Below are positions 34,904-43,898 of a stretch of 64,000 nt of DNA, piece after piece; position 1 is the stretch's first letter, and each line of letters opens with the position of its first letter. The position numbers and the translations under genes were made by a program. The stretch spans positions 1 through 64,000 of the forward strand of contig NZ_JARBTM010000008.1 of assembly GCF_029240175.1 (NCBI RefSeq). Direction: 5' to 3'. The DNA comes from Anaerosolibacter sp. Lineage in GTDB: Bacteria > Bacillota > Clostridia > Peptostreptococcales > Thermotaleaceae. The notes under the pieces were generated by a model. It made no database searches, had not been told where the DNA came from, and was given only the letters and a program-made list of their open reading frames with translations.

Positions 34904-34988
34904 GGCTGCTCGCTATTCGCTACTCGCTTCTCGGAAAAGATTTTTCCTTTAGGTTTTGCCAGTGGCGAGTGGCCAGTAGCGAGTAGCG
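34904..34988. repeat. Inverted heptamer-arm element, compact copy
   Basis: The left arm is GCTGCTCGCTATTCGCTACTCGC-like, then TCGGAAAAGA (34931-34940), and the right arm carries GGCGAGTGGCCAGTAGCGAGTAGCG units (34963-34988). It lies in the 378-base gap between the membrane gene and the amidohydrolase. The rest of the gap is AT-rich promoter-like DNA. Confidence 0.8.
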
Positions 34989-35159
34989 TTTCTTCACTAA
35001 GCTTGTATTATTTTTCCACTGAATATTCTTTGAAGGATTTAACGAATAAATGTAGAAAAAGTATCAATGTAGTTTTACCAGTATTAGTAATTTCTGTACA
35101 TATACTGTTGTTGATGGAATATAGACAAACTATGCTGCAATAGATTAGGAGGAAAGTAT

Positions 35160-36320
35160 ATGATTTTGATTAAAGATGGAACGATTCTAACCATGGAGGG
35201 AAGGATCTACGATAAAGCAAGCATTTTGATTGAAGATGGGAGAATCAAAGAGATTGGGGAAAATATGGTCGTACCCCTGGATGCAGAGGTGATTGACGCA
35301 TCCGGAAAGATTATCACTCCTGGGATTATCGATGCCCACTGCCACCTTGGTATGTGGGAAGATGCCATAGGTTTTGAAGGGGCAGACGGAAATGAGGCAA
35401 CCGATCCTGTAACACCTCATTTACGCGCTATTGATGCAATTAACCCTATGGATAGAACCTTCCGAGAGGCCTATGAAGGAGGAATCACTTCCGTGGCCAC
35501 AGGGCCTGGAAGTGCCAATGTCATTGGCGGACAATTTGTTGCTATGAAGACCTATGGAGACCGGGTCGACAACATGATTATCAAGGATCCCGTTGCTATG
35601 AAATGTGCTTTTGGAGAAAACCCCAAAAGAGTATACAATGATAAGAAGCAGTCACCCAGTACGAGAATGGCCACAGCAGCAATCTTGAGGGATACATTGT
35701 TTAAGGCCAAAGAGTATGGCGCGAAACAGAAGGCTTCTTTAGAGGACCCCTCTAAAAAACCAGCATTCGATATGAAAATGGAGGCGCTTCAGCCTGTACT
35801 GAGAGGGGAGATTCCCTTTAAGGCCCATGCCCATCGTGCCGATGACATTTTCACAGCGATTCGCATTGCAAAGGAATTTGACGTGAAGGTTACCCTGGAG
35901 CATTGTACAGAAGGGCATCTTATTGTAGATCATATCAAAGAAGAAGGCTTGTATGCAGTAGTGGGCCCAAGTCTGGGGGATCGCTCTAAATATGAGTTGA
36001 AAAATTTAACCTTTGAAACAGCAGGGGTGTTAAGCAAGGCAGGGGTGAAAATTGCCATTATGACAGATCATCCTGTGGTTCCCCTCCAATATCTGCCTAT
36101 GTGTGCAGCATTGGCTGTAAAAGCAGGCATGGATGAGGAAGAAGCGTTAAAGGCAATTACCATCAACGCAGCAGAGATTCTAGGAATTGACAATAGAGTA
36201 GGCAGCATTCGAGAAGGAAAGGATGCAGACCTTGTGATTTGGGATGGTCATCCATTTGCATTACAATCTAAGGTGGATTGTACAGTAATCGATGGGAAAG
36301 TGGTGTTTAGAAGAGGTTAG
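35160..36320 (+). CDS. Amidohydrolase (imidazolonepropionase-like)
   Basis: A 386-residue protein; ATG after TAGGAGG. It has a metal-dependent hydrolase fold: N-terminal beta-sandwich (ILIKDGTILTMEGRIYDKASILIEDGRIKEIG), the metal motif GIIDAHCHLGMW near residue 60, further ligands in FKAHAHRADDI and LEHCTEGH, and the acid in IMTDHPVVPLQY. The C-terminal closing segment is NAAEILGIDNRVGSIREGKDADLVIWDGHPF. All catalytic residues are present. The substrate cannot be told from sequence, and neighbours give no pathway. Confidence 0.9.
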   Translation: MILIKDGTILTMEGRIYDKASILIEDGRIKEIGENMVVPLDAEVIDASGKIITPGIIDAHCHLGMWEDAIGFEGADGNEATDPVTPHLRAIDAINPMDRTFREAYEGGITSVATGPGSANVIGGQFVAMKTYGDRVDNMIIKDPVAMKCAFGENPKRVYNDKKQSPSTRMATAAILRDTLFKAKEYGAKQKASLEDPSKKPAFDMKMEALQPVLRGEIPFKAHAHRADDIFTAIRIAKEFDVKVTLEHCTEGHLIVDHIKEEGLYAVVGPSLGDRSKYELKNLTFETAGVLSKAGVKIAIMTDHPVVPLQYLPMCAALAVKAGMDEEEALKAITINAAEILGIDNRVGSIREGKDADLVIWDGHPFALQSKVDCTVIDGKVVFRRG

Positions 36321-36437
36321 CAGTTAGCGGTTAACGGTTAGCGGTTTTAAAGCAAAAGGAATAGTTTGGGCATATGAGATAAGTTAAAAATTCAGGTTGG
36401 TGAAGAAGGTTTTGACGGCTAACAGCTAACGGCTAAC
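36321..36437. repeat. Inverted heptamer-arm element (TAACGGC type)
   Basis: The left arm is GCAGTTAGCGGTTAACGGTTAGCGG (36320-36344). The right arm is ACGGCTAACAGCTAACGGCTAAC (36415-36437). The interior is about 70 bases. The right arm ends about 9 bases before the Shine-Dalgarno of the next gene. Confidence 0.8.
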
Positions 36438-36462
36438 TAAATTAAAAAGGAGACATGGGAAT

Positions 36463-36933
36463 ATGGATATTTTACCGGTAAAGGTTTTATTATTGGGGGC
36501 AATACCGGAGGCGATTCTGATTATTTGGGCAGGATTATCCCTTTTGGGGGTAAGGCCGTCATGGAGGAAACTTATTTTTGTAGGGATACTCCAGGGCTTA
36601 ACGGCATACTTTATTCGGCGGTATACAGGTTTTGGCGTACATACATTGATACAATTTGTTACGATTGTCACCTATATGTGTGTGCTGATTCGGGTAAATC
36701 TTCCTACGGCTTTGATTGCTACTTTGATTTCTTATTCAGTAGTCATCATCACAGAGGGATGCGCATATATATTTTTCGACGTAAATATTGCCCATATATT
36801 GTCTGATGAATGGTTAAGACTATTGTTCTTTATTCCTCATAACAGCATTCTAGCTATCATTGGCTATGTATGCACCAAGAAAAAGATTTCATTACAGCAA
36901 GAATTTACTGCTTTGAGTAAGATTGTAAAATAA
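36463..36933 (+). CDS. Small multi-pass membrane protein
   Basis: A 156-residue protein with about five hydrophobic helices; AAAAAGGAG lies 12 bases upstream. The sequence (MDILPVKVLLLGAIPEAILIIWAGLSLLG...) resembles the membrane sensor part of some clostridial histidine kinases, but no kinase domain follows; the protein ends in a short charged tail. Function is unknown. Its leader is an inverted heptamer element. The next feature is the ribU promoter and FMN riboswitch. Confidence 0.65.
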   Translation: MDILPVKVLLLGAIPEAILIIWAGLSLLGVRPSWRKLIFVGILQGLTAYFIRRYTGFGVHTLIQFVTIVTYMCVLIRVNLPTALIATLISYSVVIITEGCAYIFFDVNIAHILSDEWLRLLFFIPHNSILAIIGYVCTKKKISLQQEFTALSKIVK

Positions 36934-36936
36934 ATG

Positions 36937-36965
36937 TTGAAAGAAACACCATACTGCTATATAAT
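36937..36965 (+). promoter_or_regulatory. Sigma-A promoter of the ribU transcript
   Basis: TTGAAA at 36937-36942, a 17-base spacer and TATAAT at 36960-36965. It lies about 40 bases before the riboswitch. Confidence 0.75.
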
Positions 36966-37003
36966 GATTATGAAGAAATAATACAAACAACTGAATCTTG
37001 AAG

Positions 37004-37113
37004 ATCTTCAGGGCAGGGTGAAATTCCCGACCGGCGGTAAAGTCCGCGAGCGACGAAAGTTGCAGAACTGGTGTGATTCCAGTACCGACAGTAAAGTCTG
37101 GATGGAAGAAGAT
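37004..37113 (+). promoter_or_regulatory. FMN riboswitch (RFN element)
   Basis: P1 is ATCTTC (37004-37009) with GAAGAT (37108-37113). Between lie the conserved segments AGGGCAGGGTGAAATTCCCGACC, GGCGGTAAAGTCCGCGAGCG, CTGGTGTGATTCCAGTACCGACAG and GTCTGGATG, all characteristic of the FMN aptamer. It precedes a terminator and the riboflavin transporter gene. Confidence 0.96.
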
Positions 37114-37141
37114 GATAAATTGCTATGCATTTTAGCGATTT

Positions 37142-37178
37142 AACACCTGAGGATATGTTCTTCAGGTGTTTATTATTT
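37142..37178 (+). terminator. Riboswitch expression-platform terminator
   Basis: AACACCTGA (37142-37150) pairs with TCAGGTGTT (37162-37170), followed by TATTATTT. With FMN bound, transcription should stop here before ribU. Confidence 0.8.
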
Positions 37179-37216
37179 CTCCATCCAATTCAATATGTAA
37201 ATTAGGAGGAGTAATT

Positions 37217-37831
37217 ATGACAAACAAAATGACGTTAGCGGGTCAAATGACGCGAAAGTCATCTACAAAGACGCTTACAAAGGTATCAATACTCTCAGTA
37301 TTGGCTTACCTTATTATGTTGGTGGAGATTCCACTATTCTTCTTTCCATCGTTCTTAACCATTGATTTAAGTGATATCCCAGCATTGATTGGCGGATTTA
37401 CCCTAGGTCCAGGGGCTGCCGTCGCCATTCAATTGGTAAAGAACATTCTACATGTTATCACAAAGAATACTACGGGCGGTGTTGGAGAATTAGCGAACTT
37501 CCTTGTTGGTTCAGTTTTTGTCGTTCCTGCTTCCATCATCTACCTTAAGAACAAAACAAAAAATGGGGCAGTTTTAGGTATGTTTGTGGGAATCGTGTCC
37601 ATGGTACTTATGGGTGTGGTATCTAACTACTACATTACCCTTCCTTTCTACACAAAGTTTATGCCAATGGATCAAATCATTGCTATGAGTGCTGCGGCCA
37701 ATGGTGCCATCGTAGATATGAAAACATTGATTTTATATGCTTTTGTACCATTCAACATATTAAAAGGTACAGTGGTATCTATCATTACGGGACTTTTCTA
37801 TAAGAAACTTGCACCGATTTTAAAGCAATAA
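37217..37831 (+). CDS. ribU: Riboflavin ECF transporter S component RibU
   Basis: A 204-residue membrane protein. Start 37217 (MTNKMTLAGQ) follows AGGAGGAG; an upstream ATG at 37166 lies in the terminator hairpin. It has six hydrophobic segments and the RibU-like motifs ALIGGFTLGPGAAVAIQLVKNILH and GELANFLVGSVFVVPASIIYLKNKTKNGA. RibU captures riboflavin for the shared EcfAA'T energising module, which is encoded elsewhere. The FMN riboswitch upstream confirms the substrate. Confidence 0.94.
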   Translation: MTNKMTLAGQMTRKSSTKTLTKVSILSVLAYLIMLVEIPLFFFPSFLTIDLSDIPALIGGFTLGPGAAVAIQLVKNILHVITKNTTGGVGELANFLVGSVFVVPASIIYLKNKTKNGAVLGMFVGIVSMVLMGVVSNYYITLPFYTKFMPMDQIIAMSAAANGAIVDMKTLILYAFVPFNILKGTVVSIITGLFYKKLAPILKQ

Positions 37832-37997
37832 AAGTAACAGGACGAACGCCATGTTCGTCTTGTTTTGCATTATGGAGAGCATAAGGATTTGTCCTAAATA
37901 TAATAATAATTATCTAAAAGTTATAAATAATTTATGGGAAAAACTGTTTATAAAATGGGCCTCCAAGGTATATATTACATATATGGGGGTGAATATT

Positions 37998-38177
37998 ATG
38001 ATCAGTGACAACAGGGAAAGGCTAGGCGATGAGATCAACAAAGTTAGAAGTCGATTAGAGGATTTAATCATTGATAGAGGCATGATTTCAGATAAAGAGA
38101 TCGTCCTGTTGAGTCAAGAACTGGATCAACTTATCATTCAATATTACACGACAAACGAATCAGAAAACGAAGGATAA
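37998..38177 (+). CDS. Spo0E-like aspartyl-phosphate phosphatase
   Basis: A 59-residue protein. Start 37998 (MISDNRERLGDEINK) follows GGGGGTG; an upstream in-frame extension to 37851 is unlikely. Two helices are predicted, and the second half contains the family signature SQELDQLIIQYY. Spo0E proteins dephosphorylate Spo0A and hold back sporulation. This supports a spore-forming host. A terminator follows 4 bases after the stop. Confidence 0.85.
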   Translation: MISDNRERLGDEINKVRSRLEDLIIDRGMISDKEIVLLSQELDQLIIQYYTTNESENEG

Positions 38178-38181
38178 TAAT

Positions 38182-38205
38182 GCTGCAAAATAGCAGCTTT
38201 TTTTT
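38182..38205 (+). terminator. Terminator after Spo0E-like gene
   Basis: GCTGC-AAAATA-GCAGC followed by eight T. Confidence 0.88.
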
Positions 38206-38308
38206 GCTTAAAGCTGATTTCAAAGAAAAAGAATAGAAGATGCACATAATGATAGGAAAAGGATATAATGGTAATGAAGTGTAGCGTTGATTTGAAGAAG
38301 GTGATGCA

Positions 38309-38401
38309 TTGCATTTCATAGCTTCAGCAATTCTATTCCTGCTTGGCGTCTATGCTGCTGCCACCGTAGTGATCATGACGGCGGGCAGAGCGAGAAGATA
38401 G
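38309..38401 (+). CDS. 30-residue membrane protein
   Basis: TTG 38309 has GAAGAAGGTG upstream at a suitable distance. The product is 30 residues: LHFIASAILFLLGVYAAATVVIMTAGRARR, read here in two parts: a hydrophobic helix (FIASAILFLLGVYAAATVVIM) and a basic end (GRARR), giving a single-pass protein with its C-terminus probably inside. A strong terminator begins 2 bases after the stop, so the gene forms its own short unit. I do not recognise the family. A chance ORF is possible, but the ribosome site plus terminator argue against it. Confidence 0.55.
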   Translation: MHFIASAILFLLGVYAAATVVIMTAGRARR

Positions 38402-38402
38402 A

Positions 38403-38428
38403 AACACTCCCTATGTGGAGTGTTTTTT
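38403..38428 (+). terminator. Terminator after the 30-residue gene
   Basis: AACACTCC-CTATGT-GGAGTGTT followed by TTTT. Confidence 0.85.
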
Positions 38429-38497
38429 CCATTGCATCAAAATATATAATTATGATATGATTTTGGACAGAATAGTAATTAAAGGCTGAAGAGAGAT

Positions 38498-38569
38498 GCT
38501 ATTCGCTACTCGCTTCTCGGAAAAGACCTGTTGTTTTCGGTTTGGCGAGTGGCTAGTAGCGAGAAGCTT
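38498..38569. repeat. Inverted heptamer-arm element, compact copy
   Basis: The left arm is GCTATTCGCTACTCGCTTC, followed by TCGGAAAAGA (38517-38526). The right arm is GGCGAGTGGCTAGTAGCGAGAAG (38543-38565). It is nearly identical in plan to the copy at 34904. tsaE starts 90 bases further on. Confidence 0.82.
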
Positions 38570-38656
38570 AGAAACTACTCTCTGCTAGGATTTGATAAAA
38601 TAAAGGTCAGGGTTACATTTTTAACCAAAAACGTGCCGAATCGAGGTGTAGTTGTG

Positions 38657-39115
38657 ATGAAGATTGTTAGTTCTGGAGAGGATTATACTTTTCAATTGGG
38701 ATATAGATTAGGAAGCTTGTTATGTAAGGGAGATGTTGTGTGCTTAACAGGGGATTTAGGCGCTGGAAAGACTACTTTGTCAAAGGCCATAGCGAAAGGA
38801 TTGGGTGTAGAGGAGGATGTTACCAGTCCTACCTTCACATTGATCCATGAATATGTGGGAAGATTACCCCTGTACCACTTCGATGTATATAGAATACGGA
38901 AGGTCGAAGAGATGGAGGAGCTTGGTTATGAAGAATATTTCTATGGAGATGGGGTTTGCTTGATTGAGTGGGCGTCCCTCATAGAAGATTTGATACCAAC
39001 AGAGCACCTGTGGATACATATAAATAAAGGAGATGGGGATCAGAATAGGGGAATTGAAATAAAGGGCACAACACCCCATTTTCAACAGATTGTTGAGGAG
39101 TTGAAGAACGTATGA
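38657..39115 (+). CDS. tsaE: tRNA t6A biosynthesis ATPase TsaE
   Basis: A 152-residue protein. Start 38657 (MKIVSSGEDYTF) follows GAGGTG; the upstream ORF extension is encoded by a repeat element and is rejected. Walker A is GDLGAGKTTLSKAIA; the family motifs SPTFTLIHEY and YHFDVYRI...EEMEELGYEEYFYGDGVCLIEWA are present. TsaE is the ATPase that resets the TsaB-TsaD complex, which adds threonylcarbamoyl to A37 of tRNA. It overlaps tsaB by 4 bases. Confidence 0.95.
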   Translation: MKIVSSGEDYTFQLGYRLGSLLCKGDVVCLTGDLGAGKTTLSKAIAKGLGVEEDVTSPTFTLIHEYVGRLPLYHFDVYRIRKVEEMEELGYEEYFYGDGVCLIEWASLIEDLIPTEHLWIHINKGDGDQNRGIEIKGTTPHFQQIVEELKNV

Positions 39116-39843
39116 AGATACTGGCATTAGATACGTCATCTATTGTGGCTTCAGTAGCAGTAATGGATGAGGAAAAACTCATAGGAGAGCACATTATCAA
39201 TCATGAAAAAACCCATTCTCAAAAGCTGATGCCTATGATTGAAGACTTACTGAATAGCTGCGAGCTAACCATGGCAGATATCGGTTTGGTTGCTGTGGCA
39301 GAGGGACCTGGTTCTTTTACAGGACTGAGGATTGGCGTTGCCACGGCAAAGGGGTTGGCCCATGCTGCGAATATTCCTGTGGTGGGGGTGTCCACCCTAG
39401 ATGCGCTGGCATTTAACCTGCCTTTTTGTGAAGGGCTCATATGTCCCATATTGGATGCCAGGAGAAACCAAGTGTATACTGCAGTTTATAAATGGGAGGC
39501 CGGTGACTTGCATGGCATCGAAGCACCCATGGCCATAACCCTAGATGAGCTGATAGAAAAATTGTTGGCAAGACCTGAAAGAGTTGTTTTTGTAGGAGAT
39601 GGTATAGAGAAGCATGCTGATGCTCTGACGAAAAGCTTAGGAAACCGGGCTGTATTTTCTCCCAATACGGTAAAAATGCCTAGGGCTTCTTCTGTAGCTC
39701 AATTGGGCTTGCAAAAAGCTGCTGAGGGAAAAGTAGAAAGCTTTTATGCATTAACGCCTAATTATCTTAGGAAATCTGAAGCAGAGCGCCAATACGAAGA
39801 GAAAATGAAAAGGTGTGATTTAGATGGGTGTGGTAAGGGCTAG
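39112..39843 (+). CDS. tsaB: tRNA t6A biosynthesis protein TsaB
   Basis: A 243-residue protein overlapping tsaE (ATGA). The N-terminus MKILALDTSSIVASVAVMD and the motif VAEGPGSFTGLRIGVATAKGLAHA are TsaB hallmarks; it is an inactive ASKHA-fold partner of TsaD. The C-terminal 100 residues are less conserved. It overlaps rimI by 20 bases, so tsaE-tsaB-rimI are one coupled operon as in Bacillus ydiBCD. Confidence 0.95.
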   Translation: MKILALDTSSIVASVAVMDEEKLIGEHIINHEKTHSQKLMPMIEDLLNSCELTMADIGLVAVAEGPGSFTGLRIGVATAKGLAHAANIPVVGVSTLDALAFNLPFCEGLICPILDARRNQVYTAVYKWEAGDLHGIEAPMAITLDELIEKLLARPERVVFVGDGIEKHADALTKSLGNRAVFSPNTVKMPRASSVAQLGLQKAAEGKVESFYALTPNYLRKSEAERQYEEKMKRCDLDGCGKG

Positions 39844-40282
39844 AAGCATGACGGTGGAAGATATCCCCCAGGTTTTAGAGATAGAAAATTTATGCTTTAC
39901 TGTGCCTTGGTCACCGGAGGCCTTTGAGATGGAAATATCGAAGAATAAGTTTGCCCAGTATGTTGTAGCTGAAGTGGATGGACGAATTGCTGGCTATGGC
40001 GGTATGTGGTTTATTGTAGACGAAGCCCATGTGACCAACATTGCGGTTCATCCCCAATATCGGGCAAAAGGCTATGGGGAGCTAATCGTTGCAGCCATGG
40101 TAAGGAGGGCTGACGACCAGGGAATTTATCAAATGACCCTGGAGGTGAGGGCATCCAATCATGTAGCTCAAAATCTCTATCGGAAGTTCGGTTTTGAACC
40201 CTGTGGTGTTCGTCCCAAGTATTATGCAGATAACAATGAGGATGCAGTCATCATGTGGCGGACGAAGGAGAATTGTTTATAG
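39824..40282 (+). CDS. rimI: Ribosomal protein S18 N-acetyltransferase RimI-type
   Basis: A 152-residue GNAT. ATG 39824 has AAAGGTG 8 bases upstream within tsaB. Key motifs: MTVEDIPQVLEIENLCFTVPWSPEAFEMEI at the start; the acetyl-CoA loop VHPQYRAKGYGELIVAAMV; and LEVRASNHVAQNLYRKFGFEPCGVRPKYYADNNEDAVIMW at the end. It probably acetylates the N-terminus of S18. In Bacillus tsaD follows next, but here tsaD is 9.6 kb away. Confidence 0.93.
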   Translation: MGVVRARSMTVEDIPQVLEIENLCFTVPWSPEAFEMEISKNKFAQYVVAEVDGRIAGYGGMWFIVDEAHVTNIAVHPQYRAKGYGELIVAAMVRRADDQGIYQMTLEVRASNHVAQNLYRKFGFEPCGVRPKYYADNNEDAVIMWRTKENCL

Positions 40283-40319
40283 TAGGAAGTTAGGGAATTC
40301 GTTTTTGAATGTTGTATGA

Positions 40320-40387
40320 TAATCGGGCGGGGAGACCCCGCCCCTACGGGGATGTATTTTGTAGGGGCAGGGTCATCCTGCCCGATT
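40320..40387. repeat. Two GTAGGGGC-type palindromes, inverted to each other
   Basis: ATAATCGGGCGGGGAGACCCCGCCCCTAC (about 40320-40347) is followed by GTAGGGGCAGGGTCATCCTGCCCGATTAT (about 40361-40388). The two share ends (ATAATCGGGC and GCCCCTAC) but have different self-complementary centres. Confidence 0.8.
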
Positions 40388-40526
40388 ATTGTATTCTGGC
40401 CTAAATTCTAAAATGGAAAAATTTTTCCAAGAATAGGCAGACTTTTTAAGAAAAATGACGTATGATATTTTTGAGGCCAATGTCATCGCGCCATGGGATA
40501 AATATATGAAGAAAGGGGTCGTAGAA

Positions 40527-41792
40527 ATGGCAAAGTCGAGGAAAAAAATGTTTATTATGATTGGGGTAGCTCTGGTTATTGTACTGTTTGTGGGCGCTGC
40601 AGCCGTCAAGGCAAGCCAGAAAAAGCAGGATGCAGGAGACCTGGTAAAAACAGCATCTATAGAAAAACAGGATATAGAAGCCCATATTCTTACCAGTGGA
40701 GAAGTCATTTCCATAGAAAAAAGGGATATCCTGTCAGATATATCGGCGAAGATAGAGCAGATTCTGGTGAAGGAGGGCGACCAGGTTGAAGCTGGTCAAG
40801 AACTTGTTAAGCTTTCATCCGGCGATCTAGATTATCAGATGCAGGAGGCCGAGATCAGGCTGGCCATGGAGAAGGATAATCTGCAGCAGCTGACCAACGA
40901 GAGTTATACGGAGATGGAGATTACTCTCAGTAACGCAGAAATCAAATATCGAGATGCTCAAACAGCCTATGAGAACAACAAAAAGCTCTATGAATCTGGT
41001 GCTGTAAGCAAAAGTGAATTAGACAATGCGAAAAGTACGTTAGATCAGAATCATAACAATTATTTACTGGCCAAGAGGAATTTAGAGAATGCCAAAACAG
41101 GGTCAAAGCTGACAGCCCAGGAAAAACAAGTAAAGCTATCGGAGCTGGCCGTGGAAAAATTGAAAACAGAGTTAGAAAAGTACATTGTAAAAACGCCTAT
41201 ACCAGGAAAGGTAACAACGCTCAATGGTGTGGAGGGAAGTTTAATATCACCGAGCACACCTTTGATGACCATTGTGAATACCAATAACTTGGAGATTATT
41301 ACAAACATTAGTGAATATGACATACATAGGGTTTCACTTGGGCAACAGGTTAAAATCACCGGAGATGCCTTTGAAGGAAAAGAATATAAGGGAACTGTAA
41401 AATACATAGACGCCACAGCCGTCTCCAACAATACAGGGCAAGGTAAGGAGACCGTTGTGAAAGTAAAAATCGAGGTTATAGATAAGGATACAGCGTTAAA
41501 GCCAGGTTTTTCAGCTACGGCAGATATCCTTACGGAAAGGAAGAAGGGTGCATTGGTAATCCCTTATGAAGCGATCTTTACAAGAAAGAACGGTGAAAAG
41601 GTAATCTTCACCATAGAAGAGGGTAAGGCGAAAGAGCATCTTATCAAAACAGGCATTGAGAGCGAATTGATGGTAGAAGTCATGGGAGAAGGCCTTAAGG
41701 AGAAGGATTCGGTGATTATGAATCCAACAGAGAAGCTAAAAGATGGGGACCCAGTGAAGGAAAACAAGGTGATGAACAATGATAAGAATTGA
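40527..41792 (+). CDS. HlyD/MacA-type adaptor of ABC exporter (YknX-like)
   Basis: A 421-residue protein. Start 40527 ([13 protein letters not shown]) follows AAAGGGG at 8 bases. An N-terminal membrane anchor (about 7-28) is followed by a strand-rich barrel/lipoyl part ([18 protein letters not shown]), a coiled-coil hairpin (about 105-225), then the second lipoyl half ([28 protein letters not shown]) and the membrane-proximal domain. It would link the MacB-like transporter to outer envelope layers. In Gram-positives the best-known equivalent is YknX. It overlaps the ATPase gene by 14 bases. Confidence 0.88.
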   Translation: MAKSRKKMFIMIGVALVIVLFVGAAAVKASQKKQDAGDLVKTASIEKQDIEAHILTSGEVISIEKRDILSDISAKIEQILVKEGDQVEAGQELVKLSSGDLDYQMQEAEIRLAMEKDNLQQLTNESYTEMEITLSNAEIKYRDAQTAYENNKKLYESGAVSKSELDNAKSTLDQNHNNYLLAKRNLENAKTGSKLTAQEKQVKLSELAVEKLKTELEKYIVKTPIPGKVTTLNGVEGSLISPSTPLMTIVNTNNLEIITNISEYDIHRVSLGQQVKITGDAFEGKEYKGTVKYIDATAVSNNTGQGKETVVKVKIEVIDKDTALKPGFSATADILTERKKGALVIPYEAIFTRKNGEKVIFTIEEGKAKEHLIKTGIESELMVEVMGEGLKEKDSVIMNPTEKLKDGDPVKENKVMNNDKN

Positions 41793-42483
41793 TAGTCTCA
41801 CAAAGATCTATGATACGGGAAGCATTCAGGTAGAAGCATTGAAGAAAATAAATCTTGAGATTGGCAAGGGTGAGTTTGTGGCAATTATGGGTCCTTCAGG
41901 CTCTGGAAAATCGACCCTCATGAATGTTCTTGGATGCTTAGATCGGCCATCGGGGGGGCTATATCGCTTGGATGGAGAGAAAATTGAAGAACTGAATGAT
42001 GTGCAATTGGCTGCGATTCGAAACAAAAAAATCGGCTTTGTATTTCAGTCCTTTAACCTTCTGCCTAGGATGTCTGCCCTGAAAAATGTAGAACTGCCTA
42101 TGATGTATGCGGGCATATCACCCAAGATAAGAACAGAGCGGGCAGAGGCAGCCTTAGAGCGGGTTGGACTAGGAGACCGGATGCATCATCGATCCAATGA
42201 GCTTTCAGGTGGGCAGCGGCAGCGTGTCGCCATCGCCAGATCTTTGGTAAATGATCCAGCCATAATCCTGGCTGATGAACCTACGGGCAACCTGGATACT
42301 AAGTCTGGAAACGAGATTATGGGGATTTTTCAGCAGCTCAATGAGGAAGGATCTACCGTGATATTGGTTACCCATGAAGCAGAAATTGCAGCCTATGCCA
42401 AAAGAATTGTAGCATTTAGAGATGGAGAGATTGTAGAGGACCGCTTGGTAGAAGAAAGAATAGTGATTGTATCAGAATCTTAA
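41779..42483 (+). CDS. ABC transporter ATPase, MacB/LolD/YknY type
   Basis: A 234-residue ATPase with Walker [14 protein letters not shown]-loop [19 protein letters not shown], signature [15 protein letters not shown], Walker [12 protein letters not shown] and H-loop VTHE. The LDxxSG-like and [12 protein letters not shown] segments are typical of the MacB-type exporters. It overlaps the adaptor gene, and the permease follows after 188 bases that contain a repeat element. Confidence 0.94.
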   Translation: MIRIDSLTKIYDTGSIQVEALKKINLEIGKGEFVAIMGPSGSGKSTLMNVLGCLDRPSGGLYRLDGEKIEELNDVQLAAIRNKKIGFVFQSFNLLPRMSALKNVELPMMYAGISPKIRTERAEAALERVGLGDRMHHRSNELSGGQRQRVAIARSLVNDPAIILADEPTGNLDTKSGNEIMGIFQQLNEEGSTVILVTHEAEIAAYAKRIVAFRDGEIVEDRLVEERIVIVSES

Positions 42484-42534
42484 GTGTATGATTATCTGAA
42501 CTTTATTTTAAAATATATGTTTTGATCTGTCCCT

Positions 42535-42585
42535 GTTAGCAGATAGCGGCAAGGGAAAAGCACGGCTAACAGCTAACGGCTAACC
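42535..42585. repeat. Heptamer-arm element between ATPase and permease
   Basis: GTTAGCAGATAGCGG then GGGAAAAGCA then CGGCTAACAGCTAACGGCTAAC. This is a compact copy of the TAACGGC type, with the GGAAAAG interior seen in the CGCTACT type. It splits an otherwise tightly packed transporter operon. Confidence 0.75.
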
Positions 42586-42671
42586 ATTATCATGAATAGG
42601 AAATATGAAAGAGTATATACGAAGGATAGGCATACATTTAAATATAGCCTGTTCACAATTGAGGTGATGAA

Positions 42672-43889
42672 ATGAATTTTATAGAGAGTGTAAAGGTAGC
42701 CATCAATGCCATTTGGGTGAATAAAATGAGGTCCTTGCTAACCATGCTGGGTATTATCATTGGTATTTCATCTGTTATTGCAGTAGTGGCTATTGGGCAA
42801 GGAAGCCAGAGTGCTATAGGGAAAGAATTTGAACAGTTTGGTGTGAATCGTGCATTCATGTCTACAAACTGGCAGGAAACCCCTACAGACCGTGACTATT
42901 TTACCCATGGAGATGTGGATGCCATCAAAGAGGCCTTTTCAGATCGGCTTGCAGCCATCAGTCCGAGTTTGCAGGACAGTGGAAAAATCGTATCCAAAAA
43001 AGAACTTCAAAATATTTCTTTGAATGGTGTCAATGAAATCTATAATAAAATTGAGACCATAGAAATGATGGATGGAAGATTTTTGATGGAAGGGGATATG
43101 AAAGCCAAACGGGAGGTGGTTGTCATCGATGAAAAGACCGCCCTAGAGGTTTTCGGAAGAACCAATGTACTGGGAGAACGAATTTTGGTACAGATGAGGT
43201 ATCGAAATCTGTCCCTTGTCATCGTTGGTTTATATAAGACCCCCAAGGTCCCTTTTAGCAATGTGGCAAACTTTGAGCAGCCTTCTAATATCTATATTCC
43301 ATTGACTACCATGGAAAAAATCCTGGGCATTGGAGATCGGGTATATGGTATAGAGTTGAACTTAGAGAAGGATACAAATGTACAGGATACATTAAAGGAA
43401 ATTGTAAAGCTTGTTGAGCGAAGACATGGAAACGTAGGAAAAAACAAGTATAGAACCTATACTGCCGAAGGTGAGCTTGAGATGGTAAATAAGATTACAG
43501 GAATCATGACCGGCGTGATAGGTGCTATCGCAGCCATATCCCTATTTGTTGGAGGGATTGGTGTCATGAACATCATGCTGGTATCTGTGACAGAGCGGAC
43601 ACGGGAGATTGGTATCCGCAAGGCTATCGGGGCAAGGCACAAGGACATTCTGATGCAGTTTCTTGTGGAAGCAGTGATTATCTCCGTCATCGGAGGAATT
43701 ATTGGTACAGTGCTAGGTATAGGATTCTCCTTGTTGATCTCTATGTTTATCAAGATTCCACCGGGTGTATCAATCAGTACCATTATGATTGCGTGGTTGT
43801 TTTCTGCCGGCGTTGGGATTTTCTTCGGTATCTATCCAGCCAATAAGGCCGCCAAGCTAGACCCGATTGAGGCACTGAGATATGAGTAG
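42672..43889 (+). CDS. MacB-type ABC permease (YknZ-like)
   Basis: A 405-residue protein starting after GAGGTGATGAA. It has one N-terminal membrane helix (NKMRSLLTMLGIIIGISSVIAVVAIGQGSQ), a large extracytoplasmic domain (about 50-270), and three C-terminal helices with the FtsX-type motif TERTREIGIRKAIGARHKDI. The end FGIYPANKAAKLDPIEALRYE is the family C-terminus. With the two genes before it, it forms a tripartite exporter that probably handles peptides or lipids. In Bacillus YknWXYZ protects against the SdpC toxin; whether this one does is unknown. Confidence 0.93.
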   Translation: MNFIESVKVAINAIWVNKMRSLLTMLGIIIGISSVIAVVAIGQGSQSAIGKEFEQFGVNRAFMSTNWQETPTDRDYFTHGDVDAIKEAFSDRLAAISPSLQDSGKIVSKKELQNISLNGVNEIYNKIETIEMMDGRFLMEGDMKAKREVVVIDEKTALEVFGRTNVLGERILVQMRYRNLSLVIVGLYKTPKVPFSNVANFEQPSNIYIPLTTMEKILGIGDRVYGIELNLEKDTNVQDTLKEIVKLVERRHGNVGKNKYRTYTAEGELEMVNKITGIMTGVIGAIAAISLFVGGIGVMNIMLVSVTERTREIGIRKAIGARHKDILMQFLVEAVIISVIGGIIGTVLGIGFSLLISMFIKIPPGVSISTIMIAWLFSAGVGIFFGIYPANKAAKLDPIEALRYE

Positions 43890-43898
43890 GGTAAAAGA

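Noticed and set aside
38531-38656. N-terminal extension of TsaE
   Set aside because: The extra codons are encoded by an inverted heptamer repeat, and the ATG at 38657 has a ribosome site and fits family length.
42606-42668. 20-codon ORF between the ABC ATPase and permease genes
   Set aside because: Weak ribosome site and ends in the permease Shine-Dalgarno; could be a leader peptide but nothing else supports it.
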